In this document: in pieces, positions 52,225 through 64,000 of the stretch | How the letters are laid out: each line of letters opens with the position of its first letter | Numbering within the stretch: the first letter of the stretch is position 1 | Assembly (NCBI RefSeq): GCF_024713975.1 | Contig: NC_091112.1 | Location: 12,159,501 to 12,223,500 of the forward strand | Length of the DNA: 64,000 nucleotides | Reading direction: 5' to 3' | Source: Paralichthys olivaceus | Taxonomy: Eukaryota > Chordata > Actinopteri > Pleuronectiformes > Paralichthyidae | Position numbers and translations under genes: made by a program | Notes under the pieces: generated by a model | Told to the model about the DNA's origin: nothing | The model's database searches: none | Seen by the model: only the letters and a program-made list of their open reading frames with translations

Positions 52225-52408
52225 TGTGTGGTATTTTATTTTGAAACACAGCCTTACGTCTGGTCCCCGGGGTCCTGGAGGTCCGGGTGGTCCAGGCGAA
52301 CACCCCGGTGTTACAGCTTTTTCTCCTTGCTGCTCCTCTTTTCCACTAACACTTGGCTCTAACATGCCAATATCATCCTTCAGACACACACAAACAAAAT
52401 CCAAGAGA
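52225..52408 (-). repeat. Perfect duplicate of COLQ exon 3 and its splice flanks
   Basis: These 184 bases match 49464-49647 base for base (offset 2761), and the match ends sharply on both sides. The segment contains all 120 bp of COLQ exon 3 with its acceptor and donor, and the open reading frame is intact. It lies upstream of COLQ exon 1, so the normal transcript would not include it. It could be a fresh local duplication or an assembly error; the sequence alone cannot separate the two. Confidence 0.9.
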
Positions 52409-52844
52409 TTTTGGGGTCAGCTACAGCTTGTGACCAAAACGCTAAAACCTTTTAAAATTTACCCAAGTATAAAACCACTTATAAACAGAAAGAGACCCAA
52501 CAAGTAATACACATACAAACATAACCCTATAACAATTACCATTACAGTTATAGTAAGAAGTAGGATTTAAAGTGGCGAAGATGCTAAGTGTGTGAAACCA
52601 AATTGTTTCTGTGCAAGTAGCAGTAGGTTTTATTAGTAAACGACAGCTTTTAGAAAAGCCCAGAGGAAGTCTGCCTCTTTAAGAAGCCCCGACTGAGAAG
52701 TGACTGGAGCAATGATAATTAAAAACAGTCTCCATGTGAACAAAGTTGTAATGCAACAAAAGGTAGTCCCAGAAATAAAACCAAAACTGTAAAGGTACAG
52801 TGTATTGCCGCGGTCTGCAGCTGCACGATTGTTCTACAGTATTT

Positions 52845-54357
<1,513 letters not shown>

Positions 54358-54919
54358 GACCAGTGGCTGCAGGGAGGAAAGAACACAGCTGCAAATGTGG
54401 AAGTGTACGACAACACATCAACTTAGTGGAAAAACACAAATGAGACAGAATATGAGACACAACCCAGGACACAGAGGAAATCCAACGTTACCCTGAAACT
54501 TCCGGATTGCTGCAGAACAAGTCGTGAAATGTGAGTGATTGTGTTGAGAGAGAAGAAAAAAATGCAGCAGGGTTGTGTTGTGAAGCAAATGAAGAAACCA
54601 AGTCGCAGCTTTTTTTACTTGCTGATAATAGAGCATGTAATACAGACGTCCCATTATACTGAAAACATCAGGGAGGAAACCACAGCAGTGAACAGTTTCA
54701 GAGAGAGGGTATGAAGACAACAACACGAGGAAGAGAGTGAAAACACCACACACCAGCGTAAAACAACCAAACATAAACTCCACTGTGTACCTGACAGGAT
54801 AGTGAGGTTCCAGGTGGAAGTTTCCTCCCTTTTGCCAAACGTCTTAGATTCCTTTGTTGTGGCGATTTGTCTGGGATAAGACCCGATGTAAAAACTCGAA
54901 GCAACACAGATCAAATTTC

Positions 54920-56670
54920 TGGAGGGAGGGTTTGAAATGTTTGTAATGGGTTGTGCAAAACATATTGCGCAACCTAGTGTGTCACACCCTTCTACGCTGC
55001 CAGGTGAGGTATGTTAAATATGTTATGGGAAAAAAAAACATCTGCTGCAGTTGAAGCTTTGAAATAAGATGGTGTGATCTCAGATTTACTTTTTAGAGCA
55101 TTGGACAGAACATGAGTTGAGGTGCCGATGCATGAGTGAGTGAAAGTATCGTTGCTTAAAGCAGGAGGGCGAGTTCTTATTTATTATCAGTGAGATCTGG
55201 CACCTATCCATCCTGTCCCCAGTTCCCCTGAACTCGCTCAGTGGATGATACATGTTTTAAACAGCCACGCTCTTTATGCAAATAATTACATGGAGACTGA
55301 ACATGCAGAATGAACATGCACCATATCCATCATATTTGAAGCAGATGACAACAGGCACCGTAAATAAAATTCAGTAAATGCGCAAATTGATGGAGTCGAC
55401 CTTGGAACTGAGTGACACACCTAAATGTACTGCAGCCATTATTCATGTTGTGAATCACACCTGTGCTTTTTTCCTGCTGTGACATGTCAGAACGTGAGGT
55501 GTGAAAAGGACCAGATTCTCTTCTGTTGTTTTGTCATTGAGTCATATTCAGACAAGTGATTAGCAGCACACACACACACACTGTCTGGACAAATCATGAT
55601 TCATCTCTTTCAAATCTGTTCTTAGTCATCATGTGGAAACCTTTGACAGTGACCAATAGTTTAATTATGGATGTGGTAGTCATGCGGACATGCACCTCAG
55701 GAGATGGTATTAATACTTTTATTAAAAGATGCACATGCTAATTTGGAGCACAGCTCTCTGTGATGTCTGCAGCACACATTGCCACGTGAAATGAAAATTG
55801 TGAGGCATGTAGCAAAATATGTCTTATTCAACAGTGTAAAATGTACAGCCAAAATCCCCGTTACATTGTACATGTCAGTATCCACTGTGTTCAAACTGAC
55901 ATGGCCTGCAGGAGTCCTGCTTCGTGATTCATGTCGTCCGGCCCCTAAGAGTCCAGATGATGTGGATTATGGATTAACAGCATGTCACATAGATATATAT
56001 AATACACAAGGATGGCTTCCTGACACATTTTCTCACCTCTGACTGTTGAGATATATTCTTAATCCAGCAAATTGTGTATTTTACCTTTAGAGTTTTCTCT
56101 CCCTCTAGTGGTGTATCACTGTAATGAACAAGCCCTGGCAGTTCTCATCTTTATCTTTATTTTAACTAAGAATTCATGCTACACTATTTTTATTTTTCAT
56201 TACATCTGCATTAACAGAATGTTCATCCGTGAGTGTAAAGATTCTTGGAATAATTATAATTTCCAGATATAATTTTAAAAGCCAATAACAAAACTAGAGA
56301 GTATACCTCAGCCAAGGCCCAACACTTTCCTTTTCAAACCACATTTACGATCACTAGATTTGGATTTTTATTTGGATCTGCACTAAAATGCACAAACTAA
56401 TAAATATCAGTCCTCTAGAATATACCTGATTTTTTCATCAAGACCATTATTATTCTCCAGGAAATCAACACACTCGTTGAAAATCCCTCACAATGTTAAA
56501 GAAGGTGGAAAAGAAATTCCGGATCCACCTCCTGACCGGATCTGAACTTAAATTTTAAAGCCCAGACAATCCTCCAATAAATTTTGTGATAATCTCTCCT
56601 CTGGGTCTCTATGTAATCCTGTTGACTAACAGAAAAACAGACAACAAAAGGACAAAAACCTCATTTGATA
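54920..56670. other. Intergenic region, CYCS to NPVF
   Basis: A/T-rich with no supported gene. The interspersed repeat at 56300-56670 fills its right end. Confidence 0.55.
56300..56670 (+). mobile_element. Copy of the short interspersed repeat near the NPVF 3' end
   Basis: CAGCCAAGGCCCAACACTTT, TTATTTGGATCTGCACTAAA, AAATATCAGTCCTCTAGAAT, CCTCCTGACCGGATCTGAAC and a tail with GACTAACAGAAAAACAGACA. It ends just where the NPVF poly(A) signal lies. Confidence 0.5.
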
Positions 56671-56864
56671 CTTTTATTACTATCATCACTTATGTTTTCC
56701 ATCAAAACATACAATATAACTGCAGTTAAAGGGACTACAGAATTTGAAAATTTGAAATTCACTCTTTTTAAACTTTGATTTTAAACATGTCTTTTTTGTA
56801 AAAACACTGTATATTGATATTTACATGCTACAGTCGACCTCATTGTTGGCCTGTGTATCCCCCT

Positions 56865-58472
56865 TCATGCTTCAAAGGATTTTTCTTCCACCTCTGAACT
56901 AGATGTAAAGTCTTCAGCCCTACGGGAAAAGAACACGCAGTTTGTGTTTTGCAAAACAAAACAGTTAAAAAAGGACATCACCCTTGTGACAGACTAGTGA
57001 CCCGTACAGTATGAGATTGTACCGATGAAAATGAAGATACCAGTTGTTTACCAGTGCAATCCAGTTTTAAGCAGCCGTTCAGTGGCCAGAGTCTTAAGGA
57101 GGCTCCAGTAAAGACTACTTCTCCCAAATCTCTGAGGCAGCTCAGGGTTTGGTTCTATACGGACAGGAGGACACTTGGGGCAGATTCGCCCCCTGGAGCG
57201 ACCAAACCTCTGTGGCATGTTGGGGGAGTTTGGTGCCTTGTCTTCATTGGAGTCGATCTGTCTCCCAAAGCGCATGGGCATGTTGGCGTGCATGTGGACA
57301 GGTTTGGTAGTGGGCGGGTAGAGCTTGATGATGGTCGGGAGGCTGATCTTGCTGGTGGCCGGGGTCACACGCATGTTGAAGCTCTCCAGATCCAAACTCC
57401 TGCGCATTTCACTTTTTGTCTAGAAAGATAAACATGTTGTGTAATCTTTGACAGCTGTGTTACAGAACACAAGGAAAGTAGATAAACAAGGTTATGATTG
57501 ATTCATTGTTGTATCTTAAAAATGTTTTTGTGTTTTGCAATTATTAAGGAAAAGCACCATGATGGTTATAAAAGCAATAAAACAAATAGTACTACTACTA
57601 ATACCACTTCTACTACTACTACTAATTTTTTCTATTGCAGTTATCTAAACAAACCTACCGATTGCTTTACAAAATACAAACATCAAATAAATAACACAGA
57701 ACAAAAAATGGAAACTATAAAAAATAAGAGAGATAACAAAACAAACAACATTCATTAAAATCTGTTAAAAGCCTCCCTTTAAAAAAGTAGGGCTGGAATA
57801 AATGAACAAATAATCAATCACCAAGTTAATACAGCAACTGATACTTTAAATAAATATAAATTATACATTTTAGCACCTTTCATACAAGAAATGCAGCTCA
57901 CAGTGCTTCACATACAGTATAAGGAACATCCAATATAATATGGAGGACCAATACAGCCAAAAAAAAGCAAAGAAAGAAAGAAATACAAAAAATTACTCAA
58001 TAATTCAGACATAAATAAATAACAAGGACATCTTCAGGTAATTAAACAAACAATGTCAAAATGTATTCAATATTATTATGAGCATTTTTGGCATTATGCT
58101 TGTTTATCTATGTGTTATCGAGTTGTTCCATTTATTAATTAATCAATTAATCATTTAGTTGATGTATTCATTTATTTACTTATTATTTATATATTATCAA
58201 TTTGTTCATTCATTGATTGTATATATATATATATACATTTTGGCAGTTTTGATCCTCCATACAAAGATAAATTCAGCAGCCACAAAGAATTTTCTGAAGT
58301 ATTACATGATTCTTACTTGTTGGTGCGGCTGTCTCCTCACCGTGTGTCTTACATCTTCGCCCCCCAACAAAGTTCTATCGCTGTGGATTGATTTCCCGTA
58401 GAGGTCAGACACCGCCGCCCCTCCAAGACCTCCCAGCATCAGGAGCGCTGACAGAAACACTGTGGTCAACAT
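56865..58472 (-). CDS. npvf: Neuropeptide VF precursor (LPXRFamide / GnIH / RFRP)
   Basis: Precursor of hypothalamic RFamide peptides that act through NPFF-type receptors on gonadotrophin release. Three coding exons on the minus strand: 58472-58317, 57419-57052, 56919-56865; phases agree, giving 192 aa (human 196). The signal peptide is at about 1-20 (MLTTVFLSALLMLGGLGGAA). Three amidation/cleavage sites of the form RFGR occur: NMPMRFGR (98-105), NMPQRFGR (119-126) and LPQRFGR (146-152). The C-terminal exon encodes an acidic tail (AEDFTSSSEVEEKSFEA), like the acidic end of the human precursor. If the donor at 57051 were not used, exon 2 would read into a stop just three bases on; the spliced form is preferred because donor, acceptor and phase all agree. 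A poly(A) signal on the minus strand is at 56673-56678. Confidence 0.92.
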
Positions 58473-58499
58473 GTTACCAGCAGGAAACTTCCCTTATTT

Positions 58500-58545
58500 C
58501 CCACTGACCACAGTGTCCCCTGCTATTAAAGACCCTCTGACCACG
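58500..58545 (-). promoter_or_regulatory. npvf: TATA-like element of NPVF
   Basis: On the minus strand TTTAATAG (58530-58523) lies about 50 bp upstream of the NPVF start codon, which suits a TATA-like box with a very short 5' UTR, usual for neuropeptide genes. Motif evidence only. Confidence 0.35.
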
Positions 58546-58917
58546 TACGTCACCTGTGCTGTGTGATGAAGACACCTACACACATGTACAGATGAACGCA
58601 CACGCACATACATTGGTCATAGCTTCATTTACATGGAGCAAATTCCTGACTAAGTAATCACCCAGCTCTGTAGAATATATTTGAAACCAGTATTTAAGTC
58701 CTAATTGGGCTCCTGAATGAACGCTCCTCAGTCTGGGTTTTTATTTTTTATCAAACAAGAAATGAGTGAGAGAAGAATAGAGAAACTAAACTAAGAACAA
58801 GGGTTCAATGGTGGAAAAAAGGATGCAGAAGAAGAAAGAAAAGAACTAATTACAAGTGGGTTATGTCAGTTAGGGACAAATTATTTTCTACACTAATGAG
58901 CAGGGAACTTTGAAAGG

Positions 58918-59110
58918 ATTAAAGGCATAGTTCACCCAAAAATGAAAATTCACTCATTATCTACTCACCCCTATGACGATGGAGGGGTGGGTGAAGTGTT
59001 TGAGTCCACAACACACTTTTGGAGTTTCAGGGGTAAACAGTGTTGCAGCCAAATCCAGTTTAATTGAAGTGAATGGTGACCACTTCTTTAAACATGAAAA
59101 ACAGAAGGAA
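58918..59110 (+). mobile_element. Partial copy of the ATAGTTCACCC teleost repeat
   Basis: ATAGTTCACCCAAAAATGAA followed by CACTCATTATCTACTCACCC is the head of one of the commonest interspersed repeats of teleosts. No right terminal repeat is seen, so the copy is truncated and the end given is approximate. Confidence 0.5.
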
Positions 59111-59257
59111 TAAACTGCCCACTTCTTTTTTTCCCAATCTCTTCTTTTCATTACTTTTGGTTCTTTCTTTTTTTTACCTGTCCTCAAGCAGCCTTCTCCT
59201 GTTTATAATTAATAACCTGCTTTAATCTCATCTGCTTCTTATGATAATGGAACTTAT

Positions 59258-59334
59258 TTAAAGGTCCAGTGTGTAAGATTTAGGTGAAGATTTCAACACT
59301 AGATATCACAAAATTCTACACACTGTAACTTTAA
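59258..59334. mobile_element. Short MITE with about 23-bp terminal inverted repeats
   Basis: The left end TTAAAGGTCCAGTGTGTAAG and the right end, read in reverse (TTAAAGTTACAGTGTGTAGA), match at most positions. The whole element is only 77 bp. The left-end sequence is a familiar start of an abundant teleost repeat. Confidence 0.6.
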
Positions 59335-62300
59335 TGTGCAGGTGCATGTTCATGTTGATTCATCTCAATACTTATGGTCAAAAGAAAGTAACACTGGTTA
59401 TTTTTTGAAAAGTTACAAGAGCAACACACCATATTTGTGAAGGTTCAAACAAATAGAAAAACGAAGACAAATGTTTAATGTAATATTTTGGAGACTGAGC
59501 CCTCACTAAGGATATCTTGTCTATATAATGAAATAAAATAACTTATTTGTTTTTGAGACAAAGATGTAGAATCCTTGGCACTGTCTTTTTCTTATCATAT
59601 CATATTAACCAGGATCATTTATTGTCTGAGACTATGTCTTTGGACGGGTCTGTTCTAACTCCATGTCAGGAATGGATGTAGGAAATACAACATCCGACAG
59701 CAGGATCAGGATGAGTAGGGGCCAGTCTGATGTTTATTTCTGTTATTGTTTTGCAAATCATAAAAGACATAAACTATATGCATTAGCCAATCTCTCAATA
59801 TTCCAATCATATTCACCCCTACAACAATATAAACCGTTAGAAATGGATAACAAACATATCATTTAAAATATCACAGCTGTTGAGGACTATTTTTAGCTGC
59901 GGTGTGTCTCTTTAGTCAGGAGTAAATCCTTCATTGCACTACTTCCAAATGACAGACAGTTTAATGCATCCAAGGCCAATTATTCTGACAATTATGAGCA
60001 ACAGGGTCCTGCATTCACGATGATGCAGCTCCATGACATCCTCTCATTAGACCCTGCATGACGAAAAAACACACAAACATCTTTTTGCTATTAACTCCTT
60101 CATTTCCAGAGGCACAGAAGACATTGTTGAACCGGTTGTGTGGAAAGAAAACTAAGGTGGTGTATTTGTGAAGTAACTGGAGGAACCTGCACGCTTAGCT
60201 TGGGGAGCAGCTGCTCTTTGTGTCATGGATTTGCTGGATCTAGTTTGTCAAAGGGGTTATACTCATTGACCTAATTAAATCTTCTTCATAAAGAGCTTCC
60301 ATTTGCTCATATTCCATCTTGCATGTCTGTGTTTTATGTGTAAACCTACTTTAAAAAAGCACAGATGACAGGCGATCATCTCCTCCCTGTTTGTTTTACC
60401 TTGAATTCACTCAGTAAAGCTCCGACCTCTAGCAACCATTGGACTTTGACAAATATTTGCAACACAGACACGGGGCTGTCGTCAGCCGCCATTCCTGTTA
60501 CGAAGGTATCAATGGTGCATTGAGATTCACACGTGACTCACTGAATCTGCATTTGTGTCCTCAATCAGACAGAATGTGAGGAATGCCTGGTGCAAGACAC
60601 AGGGTGATAATGACAACCCTCAGGGAACTTTAATTTGATCCATGCGTCACGACCCTGACATTTTTGCCATTTGCCATGTTGCTGTATCCTGTCCTCAGCT
60701 CGGAGCGCAGCGAGCATGTAGCGCAGAATGTATCTGGTTTCAGTGATTCAGTATTAACCTTCAAGATGTTTTTTTTATGGTTATGGTTTCAGTCTATCTT
60801 TCTGTACGATCACCTCCCACCTCTCCGCAGCCCCTCTCTTTGTGCTCTCCCTCTCTGACCCTGGCCCCCAGCTCGCCGACTATGGGGTCTGGGATTTACG
60901 AGCCTGTCTCCGACACTTATCCAGGGTCTTATCCGCAGAGGGCTTCCCTATACTTCAAGCTCTCCCTTTGTTCTCTCACCAAGCGATCTGAGCACTCCCG
61001 CAAAGACCTTGTTCTCTGCCAGTGTAATTCTCTCATGCTTAATGTTTTTAATGTGCATCCCTCTCCACCCCGACGGCCTTTTCATCTTTCCACTTTCCTG
61101 CTTTTGGCCTCCTCACTCTCCCCTCCTCTGTTCCTCCCCATGTAGCTCACTTTCCTGAAAACAGACGGTGTCTACTTGACTGAAATATAGCCATGCACGT
61201 TTGATTTAATACACGGCAGCCTTCCATAAATAATAATGTGTTTTGGAATAGTGTTGCATCCATGTTTCATACACTTGTACAGCCTATTCTGTATACCAGA
61301 CATGTAGCCTTTCTTGAAATGCTCATTTGTCTGCAACATTCATTAACTTTTTGGACTCCAGGAAAACTAATCAAGAAGGAGAAGCAAAAATAAGCACATG
61401 CAGACCCAAAGAAGGGAGGAGAAGGGACAGAGACAGGAAGCAGAGCCAAAGAGTCGACAGTGACACTGTTGATCCTCGCCCGTCTCTTTGTGTCTGGGAT
61501 CTGGCGGCGTGCCCAGAATTCCTTGCCACGACTGCACGGGACACCCTCAGATTCCCGGGATGATTTGTGTGAATGTGCTTCTATCCCCCTGTTGAGCAGA
61601 TTTATGTCCAGTTTTATCTTCCCCCTCACTTAGACATCAGCCGGGTCATCATCACAACACTTTACATGCCCGTACACTCAGCGAGGAGACACATTCATCA
61701 AGGCCTCGTGACGGGTTATAGTATTATCAATGATCAAATCCATTTCTAGGAGATCACTGCATTATGATGTATGGGAAGACGCTCTGACGCCGGGTAGACA
61801 GACACACAGGCTCGTGCTACAGTGCTGTACGTGTGGTCGGTTGCAATTGTGAGTTGTGTTGTTGTGATTGTGGCTGATGATGGTGATGATGGCTCCGGGG
61901 ATCTCACATGACCACATCCAATAAAAAAAAGTCTCAGAATTAAAAAACAACTTTGAGCCTATAGAGGGTCCAGTAGACAGAACTGGGACTAGACAGGACA
62001 TGAGTGTACTTTTCTGTCTTTCCACGGAAAGACAGAAATAGTTTTATGTTTTAAGTATTTAGCCTGACACATGTGCTGAGGTCTGAGCCTTTTGGGGCTG
62101 TAAGCACAATCTGACAGCTTCCACACTGAATTCTGTTCAGGAAAAGGTAATAAACTATCTGAGTTGGTTTCCCGACAGGTGGTAAAAGTGTAGAAAAACA
62201 GGATGAGACGTGATATTACTTGAAGGATGAAGCTGGAAAAATTCTATACGTTTTTTCTTTTGCCAAAGATGTGGGAACAAGAAAATACGAAAAACCAACA

Positions 62301-62727
62301 ATGTATTTGTTTCTGTTTCCAATTTACCCCCATGTCAGTTGCTCTCAATCCCAAAACTATAGTTGCTGTTAAATCATCTTTGAAAAAGGGATGAATATGT
62401 CTTATGTACTATATGTATATTTACATTTTTTAACATGGCTCAGTATTTGTCAGAGATCATTTTCAACCTAATGTGAAGGCTTCTCTGATAAAAAGGGAAA
62501 TTTTTACTTGTTTCTGAACAGTTTGCATTTTGAAGTAATAGGTTTTTATCTGATAACATCAGGTTCTAATTTGCTGGTTATTTAAAAGTTATTAAAATTA
62601 AAAAGTTTTAATTATAATTTGTAGCAGTGAAATTCAACGATAAATATATATACAGATTAGAATGAAGTTTTTTGTAGTTGTTTTTTCTTTTTCTTAACTT
62701 GAAATGTTAGGTAGGTTTGTTATGTAA

Positions 62728-62742
62728 CCACTAGATGGCGCT
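62728..62742 (+). promoter_or_regulatory. CTCF-like motif 1 of a pair
   Basis: CCACTAGATGGCGCT fits the vertebrate CTCF core CCASYAGRKGGCRSY at all positions. It is in the gene-free right end, same strand as the next motif. Confidence 0.5.
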
Positions 62743-62941
62743 CTAGGTTTGACTGATCAAATGAGTTTACAGATTTGTTTGTGGGAGCTGTTTGTCTGTT
62801 TCTTTATATTAAACTGCATCATAATTCTATGTTTGGCAATCATTTAGATTTAGTATCTGTGGATGAGATGATTCATTTTGTATTTAATGCAGAACAGTGT
62901 GAGTTGTCAAGCAGCATGGAGCACAGTGTGAGAGGGGCTGT

Positions 62942-62956
62942 CCACTAGGTGGCGCT
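62942..62956 (+). promoter_or_regulatory. CTCF-like motif 2 of a pair
   Basis: CCACTAGGTGGCGCT, a full match to the CTCF core, 214 bp after the first and in the same orientation. Confidence 0.5.
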
Positions 62957-63273
62957 CTAACCCACCCGTTCTCTGTTTGCAGAGTAGGAGGAGGATCCCT
63001 TGAGAAAGAGGTGGGGTCAAAGGAGGAGGTCCATCTAAGAAGAGGAGTGCCCCCCACCAAAAAAAAAGAGGGAGGGGTTTTGACCAGTTAAGAAAGGGAG
63101 GTGCTGGGAGAACTGACCAATCAGCTTCTAGCAGAAATGCACCAATCAGAGAGGGAGAGGTGCAGGGAGGCATTCAGGAAACTGAGCAAATGACCCTTGA
63201 TGAGGGAGAGAGGGGGGAGGATGATGGGGAGGAGGATGAAGAGAGGAAGAGGGGTCCTGGGAGAGGAGTGTGT

Positions 63274-63283
63274 GGGTGTGTTA

Positions 63284-63320
<37 letters not shown>
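63274..63320. repeat. TG repeat near the right end
   Basis: A TG tract of about 45 bp with a few interruptions, followed by a short CG run, with purine-rich sequence on its left. Confidence 0.9.
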
Positions 63321-64000
63321 TGTAAGAAAGTGCTTTGTATGATTTATTTATCCTTTTTTATTTATCAAAAGATATATTCCTTTTATCAGTTGGTGCTAAA
63401 TATCTTCTCAAGTGTAGAGAGAAACGAGAGAAAGAGAATTGACAGAGAATTAGTTTTAGCAGTTTCATGCGATCAGAAATAAACAAACCCACAAAACAAA
63501 TATTCATACAAATAAAAACAGAAATGAGTAAAATATGGAGAAAAACATAATAGAGTTTGCTAAGAATTATACTTGTAACTAAGGCGGAACAATATTATGA
63601 AGTTCCTGCTGTTTTGATTGGAAAAAAAATCCCTGAGATTTTGCTGTTTTACTTTCCCCGACTTGATTTGAATGTTTACGTGGTCATTTATCTGTTGAGT
63701 GACTTTCATGATCCTTGGGCCCTGGAAACCGCTAAAAGTCCTGGTGCATAAATCCCAAGCACACCAGTGTCAATAAAAAATAAGCATCTTTTACTTCGCT
63801 CTTGTTGTTAAATAATAATAGTTAATGGTTTTGTAAATAGCATCAGTGCAGTTTACTGTGATGGGAGCCCGACACCATGGAAGTTCGTTCCCTCGGCGTC
63901 TCTCTTGACCTTTGGGGGCGTCTCTCTGATGACCAGTTTGGCTGCTGCTCAGAGAGTTGGGGAGGGTCAAAGGTCGCCTGAGACACCCACACGGAGAGCT

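Larger units (their letters stand above)
58550..64000. other. Gene-free right end
   Basis: No coding exon could be supported on either strand. Contents: two repeat heads (58918, 59258), a perfect 13-bp hairpin at 62011-62038, two CTCF-like motifs, a G-rich segment at 62980-63260 and a TG repeat. The last 150 bp (63850-64000) is GC-richer with a frame open to the edge on both strands, but I recognise nothing in it. Confidence 0.5.

Noticed and set aside
54418-54914. Hydrophobic minus-strand frames upstream of CYCS
   Set aside because: They lie in the CYCS leader and intron, with no conserved motif; phenylalanine and leucine richness comes from T-rich sequence.
60660-61145. Frames of 64 and 122 codons in the right end
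   Set aside because: Ser/Pro/Leu-rich low complexity from CT-rich DNA, no splice partner and no family match.
58370-64000. A search for miR-148a, which lies to the right of NPVF in human
   Set aside because: No mature-like TCAGTGCACTACAGAACTTT or its complement was seen.

Overview
The window is nuclear DNA from a ray-finned fish, most likely a percomorph teleost. This is inferred from spliced vertebrate genes with short introns, abundant fish-type interspersed repeats (two tRNA-derived SINEs, hairpin MITEs, a multi-copy short element ending in AAACAAAC-type tails), long microsatellites, and gene content. Nine protein-coding genes could be rebuilt exon by exon, with splice sites and codon phase agreeing at every junction. 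Eight are recognised orthologues of human genes; one is a fish-type HIPK-like kinase.

Layout from left to right. RFTN1 (raftlin, +, first exon off the left edge) converges on OXNAD1 (-), the same neighbour pair as on human 3p25. OXNAD1 is divergent from a compact HIPK-like kinase (+). Then come PRR15 (+), WIPF3 (+) and FKBP14 (-), a human 7p14-15 neighbourhood without SCRN1. Four minus-strand genes follow in a row: FKBP14, COLQ (a human 3p25 gene), CYCS and NPVF (human 7p15). Two blocks that are separate in human are therefore interleaved here. The last 5.4 kb (58.5-64 kb) has no gene I can support, but holds two close CTCF-like motifs.

The genes do not form one pathway. RFTN1 organises lipid rafts; OXNAD1 is a predicted mitochondrial flavin/NAD oxidoreductase; the HIPK-like protein is a CMGC kinase; PRR15 is a small low-complexity protein; WIPF3 binds actin and N-WASP; FKBP14 is an ER collagen-folding prolyl isomerase; COLQ anchors acetylcholinesterase at the synaptic basal lamina; CYCS carries electrons in mitochondria; NPVF is the precursor of the LPXRFamide (GnIH-type) peptides.

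The observation most worth a second look is a perfect 184-bp copy of COLQ exon 3 with its splice sites, lying 2.8 kb away between COLQ and CYCS; it is either a very recent duplication or an assembly artefact. The HIPK-like kinase is also notable because the HIPK activation-loop tyrosine is replaced by methionine. I found no sign of a wholly new type of system.
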